From assembly GCF_003576375.1 (NCBI RefSeq), contig NZ_QWGE01000001.1, positions 930,001 to 994,000 of the forward strand: a stretch of 64,000 bases of DNA, read 5' to 3'. Shown piece after piece: positions 45,404 through 54,792 of this stretch. A model generated the notes under the pieces. It saw only the letters and a list, made by a program, of their open reading frames with translations. It made no database searches and was not told the DNA's origin. Source of the DNA: Pontibacter oryzae (lineage in GTDB: Bacteria; Bacteroidota; Bacteroidia; Cytophagales; Hymenobacteraceae). The translations under genes were made by a program, and so were the position numbers. Positions within the stretch are counted from its first letter, which is position 1; every line of letters starts with the position of its first letter.

Positions 45404-47281
45404 ATGTTCGTTTCACACTCATCATTTTGCCGCTTGCCGCTAGCTTTCCTGCTATGCTTCCTGCTGCTTTGCACTGGTGTGTGTCACGCACAAGTTAACT
45501 CAAACCAAAGCCAGACCGATACTACCAAACAGTCGTTGAACACGCGTATCATCGAAAACCTCAAGGAGATTTCGAAGCGCAAAACGATTATGGGTAAACT
45601 GCTGAACGCGCTACTGGATTTTGACCGTGTGGACGAGGAAGTGTTTGGCCTGGATGCAGAGTTGATCCAGAAGGAGTATGAAAAGCACAATTATAAAATT
45701 GTCCGGAACATAGACATACTAACACTAGATGCCTTCGGATACTCAATTAACGACACCTCCCGGGCACCTAAAACATTTCTGGAGAAGGCGGGCAACTCGC
45801 TGCATGTAAAAACCGGGCGCGGGCTGATCCGTAATAAACTGCTTTTTGAGAAGGACGAGCCCCTAGAGCCCCTGGCCCTGGTAGAATCGGAGCGTTTGCT
45901 GCGCCAGACAAGGCACTTGCTCGATGCACGCATACTTATCAATGAGGAAACCACCACAGACGATAGCGTAGATGTTTTTGTGGTAACCAAGGATATATTC
46001 AGTTTGGGAGGCTCCGGCTCCTACTCTCCCTCTTCGGGCCGTGGGCGCGTCACGCTGCGCGAGCTGAACTTCCTGGGCCAGGGCCATTTAATTGAAGGCA
46101 GTTATAAGTTTAACCTCGACCGCCCCCGCCCCTGGGAAGCCGCCGGGTACTATACGATAGAGAACATTGGCAAAACCTATATTTCTGCGGATGCGGCTTA
46201 TGTGGATGAGAACTATTATAAGGAGAAAAGCCTGAACCTGCGCCGCGATTTCTTCTCGCTAAACACCAAGTATGCCGGTGCCGTGGGGGCCAGCTGGATA
46301 GAAGAGCGCATCCTGCTCCCGTCCAGCCCGCAAGACACAGTACCCCGCTACGCCACCGCAAACTATACCCGTCAGGATTTATGGCTGGGCCGCTCCCTCA
46401 AATTTAAAACATATAACCTAGGCTACGAGCCAAAAGGCCGTGTTATACTTGGCGCCCGCGTCATCAACACAAACTATACGACCGTGCCCACCGAGAACTT
46501 TCAGGATAACACCCTGATGTTGGGCAGCGTAGGCTATAGCATCAGGAAGTATTATAAAGACCGATTCATTTTCGGATTTGGCCGTACCGAGGATATTCCG
46601 GTTGGCACGCTGTTCTCAGTCACAGGTGGTTATCAGGAAGGCAGCCTTACCGACAGGAAGTACTTTAGCGCCTCGTTTGCGTTTGCCAAGTATAAACCTC
46701 ATTTCGGCTATCTTTACAGCAAAGCCGGTTACGGCTCATACATCCGCGATGACCGCTGGGAACAGGGCGTGCTCGATGTAGAGACTATGTACATTACCCG
46801 CCTGGCCGAGTGGGGAAACTGGAAATTGCGCCACTATTTACTGGGCCGTGCCACATTGGGCATAGACCGCAACCCCGAAGAGCTGCTCTCGATTGATAAC
46901 GAGAACGGATTACGCGGCTTCCGCTCAGAGCTTGTGCGGGGCACCCGCCGGGCCACCTTTAATTATGAGGCAAACCTGTATACGCCGCTTTCGCTGCTGG
47001 GCTTTCGGTTGGCTACCTTTATGTTTGCCGATGTGGCCTGGCTTTCTACGGGTAACCAAAGCTCACCATTTAAAGAGGCTCCATATCGGAGTTACGGCAT
47101 AGGCTTCCGCTTCCGAAACGAGTACCTCTCCTTCAGCACCATACAGATCACGCTAAGTTATTATCCTAAATTACCAGCTAATGACAACTTGCGCGATTTC
47201 AGGATATATGAGTCATCTGCAACGCATTACGACCTCCGCGACTTCCGTTTCACCCGCCCTGACGTGGCGGCATTTTACTAA
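45404..47281 (+). CDS. BamA/D15-like surface antigen with POTRA-type N-terminal part
   Basis: 625 residues with a signal peptide (FLLCFLLLCTGVCHAQ). Residues ~120-210 contain a POTRA-like segment (LLFEKDEPLEPLALVESERLLRQTRHLLDARI ... DSVDVFVVTKDIFSL). The rest forms a beta barrel (RLGFRLATFMFADVAWLSTG, then PYRSYGIGFRFRNEY). This suggests an Omp85-type insertase or transporter paralogue. It lacks the usual BamA length of five POTRAs. Function cannot be narrowed further. Confidence 0.8.
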   Translation: MFVSHSSFCRLPLAFLLCFLLLCTGVCHAQVNSNQSQTDTTKQSLNTRIIENLKEISKRKTIMGKLLNALLDFDRVDEEVFGLDAELIQKEYEKHNYKIVRNIDILTLDAFGYSINDTSRAPKTFLEKAGNSLHVKTGRGLIRNKLLFEKDEPLEPLALVESERLLRQTRHLLDARILINEETTTDDSVDVFVVTKDIFSLGGSGSYSPSSGRGRVTLRELNFLGQGHLIEGSYKFNLDRPRPWEAAGYYTIENIGKTYISADAAYVDENYYKEKSLNLRRDFFSLNTKYAGAVGASWIEERILLPSSPQDTVPRYATANYTRQDLWLGRSLKFKTYNLGYEPKGRVILGARVINTNYTTVPTENFQDNTLMLGSVGYSIRKYYKDRFIFGFGRTEDIPVGTLFSVTGGYQEGSLTDRKYFSASFAFAKYKPHFGYLYSKAGYGSYIRDDRWEQGVLDVETMYITRLAEWGNWKLRHYLLGRATLGIDRNPEELLSIDNENGLRGFRSELVRGTRRATFNYEANLYTPLSLLGFRLATFMFADVAWLSTGNQSSPFKEAPYRSYGIGFRFRNEYLSFSTIQITLSYYPKLPANDNLRDFRIYESSATHYDLRDFRFTRPDVAAFY

Positions 47282-47350
47282 CAGCCTGTATCTTTTTGGC
47301 CGTTATTTCGGTTATATGGTAAAGATTAACCAAACGGAGACAAACCCACT

Positions 47351-47971
47351 ATGGAAAAAGTAAGAGAAAAGAACGAATACGAAGGCAACCCGGTAGGCTT
47401 ATCCAAGGAAACGGCCACAGCTATGGCCAAAGAGCTTGATCGCCACCTGGCTTCTTTTATTGTATTATATCATCAGTACCATAAGCACCATTGGCTGGTA
47501 GAAGGCCCACAGTTCCGCGACCTGCACCTGTTTTTTGAAGAGCACTACACCGAGATACACGAACAGTACGATGCCATTGCCGAGCGCCTAACCGTAATGG
47601 GCTATTGCCCTACATGCCACCCGGCTAACCAACTAAAAATTGCTTACCTGGAGCACGAAGAGGAAGGCGAGTTCCGTATTCGCGAAATGCTGGAGAAGGA
47701 CATGAACGACGAGAAAACGATTGCCGTGGAGCTGCGCAAGTCTATAAAAAAAGCCTTTGAGCACGAGGATTTTGCCACAAAATCCTTGCTGGAGGGCATC
47801 TTGCTGAAAACAGAAGACCGTTGCCACCACATTGAGCACTTCTTGGGAGAGGACGGCCTCACCATTGGCCTGCTCCATAAACCCGACGACATCATGGAAG
47901 ATGGCGAAGCTGACGTAAAGCCATCAAAAGGCAAGAAAACCACAGCATCTAAGCAAAAGGCTAAAGCATAA
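47351..47971 (+). CDS. Dps-family ferritin-like protein with basic C-terminal tail
   Basis: 206 residues. The di-iron ligand pattern is visible in YHKHHWLVEGPQFRDLHLFFEEHYTEIHEQYDAIAERL (~38-74), and the second half has FEHEDFATKSLLEGILLKTEDRC. Dps dodecamers oxidise and store iron and protect DNA in starvation. The last ~20 residues (DVKPSKGKKTTASKQKAKA) are Lys-rich and disordered, likely a DNA-binding tail. The protein is longer than E. coli Dps (167). Its terminator is an AAGTATA-bearing hairpin. Confidence 0.93.
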   Translation: MEKVREKNEYEGNPVGLSKETATAMAKELDRHLASFIVLYHQYHKHHWLVEGPQFRDLHLFFEEHYTEIHEQYDAIAERLTVMGYCPTCHPANQLKIAYLEHEEEGEFRIREMLEKDMNDEKTIAVELRKSIKKAFEHEDFATKSLLEGILLKTEDRCHHIEHFLGEDGLTIGLLHKPDDIMEDGEADVKPSKGKKTTASKQKAKA

Positions 47972-47988
47972 TACTTCTAGCCAAGTAT

Positions 47989-48032
47989 AAAGTATAAACC
48001 CCGGCAGCGAAAGTTGCTGGGGTTTATACTTT
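47989..48032. terminator. Terminator built from AAGTATA/TATACTT arms
   Basis: AAAGTATAAACCCC pairs with GGGGTTTATACTTT, with an inner GCAGC/GTTGC stem. Its two arms contain the overrepresented heptamer in opposite orientations. It lies between the convergent Dps and 48031 genes. Confidence 0.8.
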
Positions 48033-48486
48033 ATTTTACTTTCTGATAGATGAGGGCGCCTTTTCTGACTCCAAACCTATTCCCCTCAAAATGCAGCACA
48101 AGCAGGCTATCAGTCAGTGTTAATTTTTTGACAGCACGCAAGCGGCTGAGGTACAAGTCTACATCCCATTTTTTCTGGATATCGCTGATGTAATTAGGAT
48201 AATCAGAGATAGCTTTGACTTTTTTAACTGTTCCGTCTGGCTTATACTTTAGCCTGCCCCAGTACCAGCCGGGCATCTCCGGCGAATCCACAGTGCCATC
48301 CATACGGTTTCTGCTTTTAAGCCGGAGTGTGAAAGCAGTCGGTTTTTGTATACTCCTATTGGTGACTTTGCTTGTTTCATCAATCTTTATAAGCTGCCAC
48401 GTACCTTTAATATGATTTGCACTTTGAGCAATGCCATGCCAACAGCAAATCGTGAGCATACCAAGTATAAGCAGTAACTTCTTCAT
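48031..48486 (-). CDS. Secreted lipocalin-like small protein
   Basis: 151 residues with a signal peptide (GMLTICCWHGIAQ). The mature protein starts IKGTWQLIKIDETSK, the usual G-x-W opening of lipocalin-like domains, and continues in alternating strands to LIYQKVK. A conserved MPGWYWGRLKYKPDG turn is visible. The family and ligand are unknown; it would act in the periplasm. Its stop codon overlaps the end of the terminator stem. Confidence 0.65.
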   Translation of the reverse strand: MKKLLLILGMLTICCWHGIAQSANHIKGTWQLIKIDETSKVTNRSIQKPTAFTLRLKSRNRMDGTVDSPEMPGWYWGRLKYKPDGTVKKVKAISDYPNYISDIQKKWDVDLYLSRLRAVKKLTLTDSLLVLHFEGNRFGVRKGALIYQKVK

Positions 48487-48591
48487 TACACAATATATAA
48501 TTTAAGCACCTCATACTTATACTTTTACCAAAATATATAGCTAAAAGCTATTTATCTATTGTTACAACTTTTAAGGCCGCGCTCTTTTTAG

Positions 48592-48599
48592 TAGATTTG
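48592..48599 (+). promoter_or_regulatory. Candidate -7 element of the CvfB-like gene
   Basis: TAGATTTG matches TAnnTTTG, 50 bases before the ATG at 48650. No good -33 TTTG at the right distance. Confidence 0.4.
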
Positions 48600-48649
48600 T
48601 AGAAGGAGTGCAGCCTCTGTACTTATTACCCCTTAAGCAAAAACACAAC

Positions 48650-49489
48650 ATGGTAGATTTAGGCAATTACAACGAGCTGGAGATAGCACGTGAGGTAGAC
48701 TTTGGCGTATACCTAACCTCTGACGACGGAGACATTCTGCTGCCGGGCAAGTACCTCCCCGAAGGCGCAAAAGTAGGCGATAAGCTGCGCGTATTCGTGT
48801 ACCGCGACTCCGAGGACCGCATGATTGCCACTACCCTGCAGCCTTACGCCACCATCAACCAGTTTGCCTGCCTAACCTGCACCGACGAAACCCCGTTCGG
48901 CGCCTTCTTGGACTGGGGCCTGGAGAAAGACCTGCTGGTGCCGCTTAATAACCAGAAGAACAAAATGCAGGTGGGCCGCAAATACTGCGTGTATGTATAC
49001 CTTGATGAAAGCTCGGACCGCGTGGTAGCCACCTCTAAACTGGGCAAGTACCTCCACAACGAAGACATTAAGCTTGAGGAAGGCGAAGAAGTGCAGCTGC
49101 TGGTTGCCGGCCTAACCGATATCGGCATCAAGGTTATCATTAACGGGGAGTATATGGGTATCCTCTACAAAAACGAGGTTTTCCAGGACCTGCGCATCGG
49201 CGATACGGCCACAGGGTACATCAAACTGATCCGCCCCGACAATAAGATCGACGTGACGCTGCGCAAGCCGGGCGTAAACCAGAAAGAAGAAAAAGATGAA
49301 GCCGCCGACAAGATCATGCGCTCTTTGGAGCAAGGCAGTGGCTGGATGCCCCTTTCCGATAGTAGCTCGCCAGAAGATATTTACCAGACCCTGGGCATGA
49401 GTAAGAAAACCTTTAAACGCGCCATTGGCGGGCTTTACAAAGCAGGCAAGATAACCATTGAACCGGATAGCATCCGCCTGAAAAAATAA
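48650..49489 (+). CDS. CvfB-family S1 RNA-binding protein
   Basis: 279 residues from ATG 48650 (an earlier frame start at 48608 is leader). Three OB/S1-like parts can be seen: REVDFGVYLTSDDGDILLPGKYLP (~10-33), FGAFLDWGLEKDLLVPLNNQ (~82-101), and GIKVIINGEYMGILYKNEVFQDLRIGD (~160-186). A winged-helix domain ends it (SPEDIYQTLGMSKKTFKRAIGGLYKAGK). CvfB binds RNA and affects virulence regulators in staphylococci; the role here is unknown. No signal peptide, so cytosolic. Confidence 0.92.
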   Translation: MVDLGNYNELEIAREVDFGVYLTSDDGDILLPGKYLPEGAKVGDKLRVFVYRDSEDRMIATTLQPYATINQFACLTCTDETPFGAFLDWGLEKDLLVPLNNQKNKMQVGRKYCVYVYLDESSDRVVATSKLGKYLHNEDIKLEEGEEVQLLVAGLTDIGIKVIINGEYMGILYKNEVFQDLRIGDTATGYIKLIRPDNKIDVTLRKPGVNQKEEKDEAADKIMRSLEQGSGWMPLSDSSSPEDIYQTLGMSKKTFKRAIGGLYKAGKITIEPDSIRLKK

Positions 49490-49590
49490 GCCGCCGCCTA
49501 CCTGCACCACCACTAGACCTTAGAACACCCTTTTACACCTAGTATCTCACCTTAAAACAAGCTGCCCCTAAGCAAGGGCGATTGTATGAC

Positions 49591-52122
49591 ATGTTTACGA
49601 AACTATTACCTTTAGCGCTTCTTCTTTGCCTGTGCGCCGGAGGCACGCAGGCAAACGGTAACAACGATACAGAAGCAGAAAAGAGCAAGCGAAACAAAAC
49701 AACCAAAGTGGCACGCACCCGGGCTACCCCTATCATTGACGGCATACTGGAGCCTGAGGTATGGCAACAGGTAAACCCGGCAAATAATTTTTTCCGCTAC
49801 GACCCGCTTAATGGCAAACCTTCGTCGCAGCAGACGGAGGTATACATGCTGTATGACAATGATGCCGTGTACATTGGCGCCTACCTCCACGACACCGCCC
49901 CTGACTCGGTGCTGACGCAACTTGGCCAACGCGACTCCGGTGAGAACAACTCCGATATGTTTGGCGTGTACCTGGATACATATAACGATAAGCAAAACGC
50001 CTTTGCCTTTTTAATATCCGCTGCTGGCGTGCAAACCGACATTAAATACTCGCAGGGCCGCGAAGACTGGAACTGGGACGCCGTTTGGGAAAGCAGCGTG
50101 CGCACCCATGATGGCGGCTGGACAGTGGAAATGCGCATTCCTTACGGAGCTATTCGTTTCCCGAAGGCCGAAGTGCAAACCTGGGGCGTTAACTACATGC
50201 GCGTTATCCGTAGAACCCGTGAGAAATCCTATTGGAGCCATGTAGACAATTCCGTGGATGGGCTGATAAACCAGGCAGGTCGCGCCATTGGCATTGATGG
50301 GATTGAGTCTCCGGTACGATTACAGTTTATGCCTTATGTATCGGGTTACGTAAACCATGCGCCGGCATCAAACAGTGAAAGCAACCAGAAGTCTACTACG
50401 CACTCGATAAATGGAGGCATGGATGTAAAGTATGGCATCAACGACGCGTTTACCCTGGATGTTACCCTGATCCCGGATTTCGGCCAGACCCAATCTGACA
50501 ATCAAGTCTTAAACCTTGGCCCTTTTGAGGTGAAGTATAGCGAAAACCGCCAATTCTTTACTGAGGGCACTGAGCTTTTCAACAAAGCAGGGCTCTTTTA
50601 TTCGCGCCGTATCGGGGCTACGCCTGTAGGGCGCGATGCCGTGAAGGATCAGTTGGCGGAGAAAGAAGGTATCACTAAGAATCCCGTGGAAACGCAGTTA
50701 CTGAATGCTGCCAAAGTATCAGGGCGTACACGCCGTGGCTTGGGCGTCGGTTTATTTAACGCATTTACCGGCAATACTTACGCTACCGTGCAGGACTCTG
50801 TAACAGGCGCTACCCGCGAGGTTCTCACGGACCCTTTCAGTAACTACAGCGTTTTTGTACTGGACCAAACTCTGCCACGCAATTCATACTTAACTTTTAC
50901 TAATACCAACGTAACGCGCACCAATGGCTTTTACGATGCAAACGTAACTGGCCTGCGCATGCGCTTTGCAGATAAACGCAACCTGTTTGCCATGACTGCT
51001 GGCGGCAACCTGAGCCAGCTTTACGGCAAGGACGCGGATAATGACCCCGCCACGAACGATGGTACCACGCTTGGGCACCAGTACTTTGTGAATTTGAGCA
51101 AGATTAGTGGCAACCTGCAGTATGGCATTAATCACAACGTAGAGTCCAACACCTACGACATAAACGACCTGGGCTTCATCAGCAACAACAATGAGATGAG
51201 TACCAGCGCCAGCGTTAGCTATAACTTTTATCAGCCTGTTTGGGAGTTCCTGTCGTGGCGCAACAGCCTGAGCGTGGGCCACAGCATGCTGTATGAGCCT
51301 AACGAGTTTATAAAACTGGATTTCGGCGCGAGCACTAACGTGCGCTTTCGCAACTTTATGAGCGCCTACTTAAACGCTGGCATCCGCCCCGGCGACCGCT
51401 ACGATTATTTTGAGGCCCGCTCATTCCCGCAGGTGTTTGTGCGCCCGCCAGCTCATGATGTAAACGTGGGCATAAGCTCTGACTACCGCAAGCGCTTTGC
51501 TCTGGATGCCTCTACCGGCTTCTGGCGCTCCAGCCGATACAACCAGGACAGCTGGTGGCTTAGCCTCTCACCGCGCTTCCGTGTCAACGATAAATTCTCC
51601 ATCGTGAATGGCAATAGTTTTAAGTCGGAGCAGCACAACATTGGGTATGCCAAAGCCTATGAAAATAAGAAAGCCTTAACGAAGCACATCCTTTTCGGAG
51701 ACCGCACCATTACTACGGTAAGCACCACTATCAGCAGTGCATACATTTTTAACGAGCGCTCCGGCCTTACCCTTAACATGCGTCACTATTGGTCAAGGGC
51801 AGCCTATCAGAAATTCTATGAACTAACGAAGGACGGGTTGCTGCAGCCAATCACCGAGACACAGGAGCAGTATACCTCCAGCGTAAACGGCATTAACTAC
51901 AATACCTTTAACCTGGATCTAGTATACAGCTGGCGCTTTGCACCTGGCAGCGAACTGCGCGTTGTTTGGAAGAACTTCATCAAAGACGAAAGCAATGAGC
52001 TAGAGAACCGCTATTTCGATAACATGTCCAGAACCTTCAGTACGCCGCAGAATAATAATTTCTCCGTGAAGCTGCTATATTTTATAGACTATATATCCCT
52101 GAAGAACGTACTTTCTGCGTAA
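49591..52122 (+). CDS. DUF5916 outer membrane barrel with N-terminal CBM9-like domain
   Basis: 843 residues from ATG 49591; a TTG nine bases earlier is less likely. Signal peptide ([18 protein letters not shown]). Residues ~40-230 form a CBM9-like sandwich ([56 protein letters not shown]). From ~240 to the end it is DUF5916, a barrel ([27 protein letters not shown]-like text at ~310). The family is common in Bacteroidota and its ligand is not established. It lies 12 bases upstream of the oxidoreductase gene, perhaps one unit. Confidence 0.9.
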   Translation: [843 protein letters not shown]

Positions 52123-52134
52123 GCAAAACCACTT

Positions 52135-52794
52135 ATGCATAAAGTACGAACCGCATTAATAGCCGGAGCCAGCGGGTTGGTGGGTGGCCACCTGCTCAAG
52201 CTGCTTTTAAACAGTGACCGGTATAGCCAGGTAATCTCCGTGGGCCGCCACGAGGTGCCACTTATCCACCCGAAACTGGACCAGCAGGTAGTAGACTTCG
52301 ACCACCTCCGCAACTATGCCAAAGACCTGGCTGCGGACGACGTTTTCTGCTGCCTGGGCACCACCATTAAGAAAGCCGGTTCTAAAGAAAAGTTTTACAA
52401 AGTTGACCATACCTATGTGGTGCAGCTGGCTGAAGTTACGGCACAACGTGGCGCCTCGCAGTTTCTGGTAATCTCCGCTATGGGTGCCGATGCCAGCTCG
52501 ATGTTTTTTTATAATAAGGTAAAAGGCCAGATGGAGCGCGATGTGCAGAAACAACCATTTAACGCCGTTCATATTTTCAGGCCTTCGCTGCTTCTGGGCG
52601 AGCGCGAGGAACAGCGCACCGGCGAGGAACTGGCCAGCAAAATTATGCAGCCGCTCAGCAAACTCATGCTGGGGCCTTTAGCCAAGTATAAACCCATAGA
52701 AGCTGAAACCGTGGCCCTAAGCATGCTGCATACCGCCCAGCAAGAAAAAGCCGGTACGCACATTTACCCGTCAGACCAAATTGCCAAACTTTAG
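52135..52794 (+). CDS. Atypical short-chain dehydrogenase (NAD(P)H-binding, TIP30-like)
   Basis: 219 residues. The Rossmann loop is GASGLVGGHLLKLLL (~11-25), followed by FCCLGTTIKKAGSKEKFYKVD (~75-95) and VISAMGADASSMFFYNKVKGQME with a Tyr-Lys pair spaced like YxxxK. The order and motifs match the HTATIP2/TIP30 branch of atypical SDRs. It likely reduces or oxidises an unknown compound, or merely binds NADP. Overlaps closely (12 bases) with the upstream gene. Confidence 0.87.
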   Translation: MHKVRTALIAGASGLVGGHLLKLLLNSDRYSQVISVGRHEVPLIHPKLDQQVVDFDHLRNYAKDLAADDVFCCLGTTIKKAGSKEKFYKVDHTYVVQLAEVTAQRGASQFLVISAMGADASSMFFYNKVKGQMERDVQKQPFNAVHIFRPSLLLGEREEQRTGEELASKIMQPLSKLMLGPLAKYKPIEAETVALSMLHTAQQEKAGTHIYPSDQIAKL

Positions 52795-52835
52795 CCTGCG
52801 CCTGCGCGTATGCTGCTCTCAGCAAGTATAAACGT

Positions 52836-53621
52836 ATGGCCAACCAGCAACTACAGCACATATTCCCGAAAGCCTTGCACTACGACCCGGACTGGGTGCG
52901 CCGCCACTCCATGGGCGAAAACGTACTCTTCAACCTCGAAAGCCTGACCAACTCCCTGGAGCTGAAGCCAGGCATGCGAGTGCTGGACCTGGGTTGTGGC
53001 AAGGCCATTAGTTCCATTTTTCTGGCAAAGGAGTTTGGCGTAACCGTATATGCCGTGGATGAGGCCGTATCGGCCAGCGATAACTATCAGCGCATTTGCG
53101 ATGCCGGCTGCGCCGATAGCGTTATACCGCTAGAGGCTGATGCGCGGGCCCTGCCATTTGCGGAGGAGTTTTTCGATGCGGTGATTGTGGTAGACTCTTA
53201 TACTTACTTCGGCACCGACGAGAAGTACCTGCCCTACATTTGCCGCTTTATAAAGCCCGATGGCTGCCTTGCTATTGTGGATGTATGCTTTACCCACGAG
53301 ATAGACTCTCTGGAGCAGGTCCCGGACTTTTTGCGCGGCGATTACCAAAACTACTGGTATTTTATACATACCATAGCCTGGTGGCGCAAGCTCTGGGAGA
53401 AGACCGGACTGGTACATATTGAGGCTGCCGAGGAACTGGCCGAGGCGCAGCTGGTGCGTGAGCATTACGTCCGGGACTACGAGCAGAAGGAAGAGCCCGA
53501 TGCCTTTGCCAAAGCCCTACAGCATGACGAACAGGGCTTTATCTCGTTTTTTAAGCTGATAGGCCGCCGCTCCAAAAAAACGGTGTACCTCCAGAGCTAT
53601 AAATCCGATAGCAAAAAGTAG
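52836..53621 (+). CDS. SAM-dependent methyltransferase
   Basis: 261 residues. Motif I is VLDLGCGKAISSIFLAKEFG (~48-67). Motif II acid is VYAVDE, motif post-II is LEADARALPFAEEFFDAVIVVDSYTYFG. This is the type 11/25 small-molecule class; the substrate is unknown. It ends in a basic stretch (IGRRSKKTVYLQSYKSDSKK). It follows the oxidoreductase by 41 bases. Confidence 0.9.
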   Translation: MANQQLQHIFPKALHYDPDWVRRHSMGENVLFNLESLTNSLELKPGMRVLDLGCGKAISSIFLAKEFGVTVYAVDEAVSASDNYQRICDAGCADSVIPLEADARALPFAEEFFDAVIVVDSYTYFGTDEKYLPYICRFIKPDGCLAIVDVCFTHEIDSLEQVPDFLRGDYQNYWYFIHTIAWWRKLWEKTGLVHIEAAEELAEAQLVREHYVRDYEQKEEPDAFAKALQHDEQGFISFFKLIGRRSKKTVYLQSYKSDSKK

Positions 53622-53663
53622 GCTGGCGAGCACAATATTGCCGAAAGTATACGTTAGAACTTG

Positions 53664-53671
53664 TAATTTTG
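53664..53671 (+). promoter_or_regulatory. Candidate -7 element of the 53731 gene
   Basis: TAATTTTG matches TAnnTTTG. A TTG at 53638-53640 could be a -33 with a 23-base spacer, longer than the 18 seen at better sites. Confidence 0.4.
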
Positions 53672-53730
53672 CACCCTCGGCAGCACGGGTTTTGCCCACA
53701 CATACTGCCTAATTTTATACTTATTAACAG

Positions 53731-54222
53731 ATGAAGCTTTTTACTAAGATTACTTTTTTGCTCGCCTTTATACTTGGCGCAGCAGTTAGCACACAGGCCC
53801 AGAGCGGCTATACTACCGGAATCGGTTTAAGGGGCGGTGCCGCCTCAGGTATCACTCTTAAGCACTTTATTAAAAGCGATGCCGCTATTGAAGGTATCCT
53901 TAGCACCAGCTTTAAGTACAGAGGCACGGTAATTACTGTTTTGTACGAGAAACATGCGCAGGCATTTGATGCCCGTGGCTTGCAGTGGTACTATGGCTTA
54001 GGCGGCCACGTTGGCTTCTGGGATGGCCACGACTATTACGACCACGGCCACAAGCACTACGACGATAAAGTGGTAGGCCTTGGCGTGGACGCCATACTTG
54101 GCCTGGAGTACTACATCCGTGACATTCCGTTTACCATCGGTGCCGACGTGAAGCCATACTTCAACATCCCGCGCGGTGGTGGTTACTGGGATACTGCCTT
54201 GCACGTAAGGTATGTGTTCTAG
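53731..54222 (+). CDS. Small outer membrane beta-barrel protein
   Basis: 163 residues. Signal peptide MKLFTKITFLLAFILGAAVSTQAQ. The mature part has eight or so short strands (GIGLRGGAASGITLKHFI, AIEGILSTSFKYRGTVITVLYEKH, LEYYIRDIPFTIGADVKPYF) and ends with a Phe (HVRYVF), as in OmpX/OmpW-like barrels. A His/Asp-rich loop (WDGHDYYDHGHKHYDDK) could bind metal and is exposed. No partner genes. Confidence 0.75.
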   Translation: MKLFTKITFLLAFILGAAVSTQAQSGYTTGIGLRGGAASGITLKHFIKSDAAIEGILSTSFKYRGTVITVLYEKHAQAFDARGLQWYYGLGGHVGFWDGHDYYDHGHKHYDDKVVGLGVDAILGLEYYIRDIPFTIGADVKPYFNIPRGGGYWDTALHVRYVF

Positions 54223-54243
54223 CCTATAAGTTGATCATCATAA

Positions 54244-54280
54244 AAACGGGCCGCTGTTATACATTAATGGCGGCCCGTTT
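54244..54280 (+). terminator. Terminator of the small barrel gene
   Basis: AAACGGGCCGC pairs with GCGGCCCGTTT and is followed by TTTTTA. Confidence 0.8.
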
Positions 54281-54447
54281 GTTTTTATACCAAGTATAAA
54301 AACCTCTCCCAAGTATTAAAAATAGCCTATTTACTTAATTAGGACAATTATAAATTAGTACAAAAACTATACTTTTACCCAACCAACTTTTTCTGCCTGA
54401 AGTATAAGCATTATATACCTTTATGTTTAATCTAAACAGATAGAACT

Positions 54448-54684
54448 ATGGAAGCGACATGCAATCACTGCACCCACTGGGAGCAGGACCCAAATAAAGT
54501 ACAAATTCAGAATAAAAACTTTGGCGTTTGCGACGAACTGACAGGCCAGCATGCATTAGAACCAGCTTATGTGCTGCCATTGGTGCACGAAGGCGTTGAG
54601 GATACCAAACCAAAGCAATTTGAAATGATTACCGGCGCCATGTTTGGCTGCAACCACTTTAGCGAAAAGAAAGGCTGGGCATAG
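54448..54684 (+). CDS. Small Cys/His-rich protein of unknown function
   Basis: 78 residues. ATCNHCTHWEQD has a CxxC pair near the start, a later Cys is in FGVCDELTG, and another in FGCNHFSEKKG. This spacing could hold one zinc or a [Fe-S] cluster. No signal peptide. It stands alone with its own terminator. I do not know the family. Confidence 0.65.
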   Translation: MEATCNHCTHWEQDPNKVQIQNKNFGVCDELTGQHALEPAYVLPLVHEGVEDTKPKQFEMITGAMFGCNHFSEKKGWA

Positions 54685-54702
54685 AAACCCCGGCACAAGT
54701 AT

Positions 54703-54740
54703 AAAAAGAGGCTTTGCTACACACAGCAAAGCCTCTTTTT
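54703..54740. terminator. Terminator between the Cys-rich gene and the AstE/AspA gene
   Basis: AAAAAGAGGCTTTGCT pairs with AGCAAAGCCTCTTTTT around ACACAC, with T and A runs. It can serve the plus-strand gene and the convergent minus-strand operon. Confidence 0.88.
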
Positions 54741-54792
54741 TCATGTATCAGCTATAAGCAGCAAGCTTGCTGCCATAAGTATAAACGTTTGC

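Noticed and set aside
52261..52269. TTATCCACC, close to a DnaA box
   Set aside because: Single copy inside a coding region; not a cluster.
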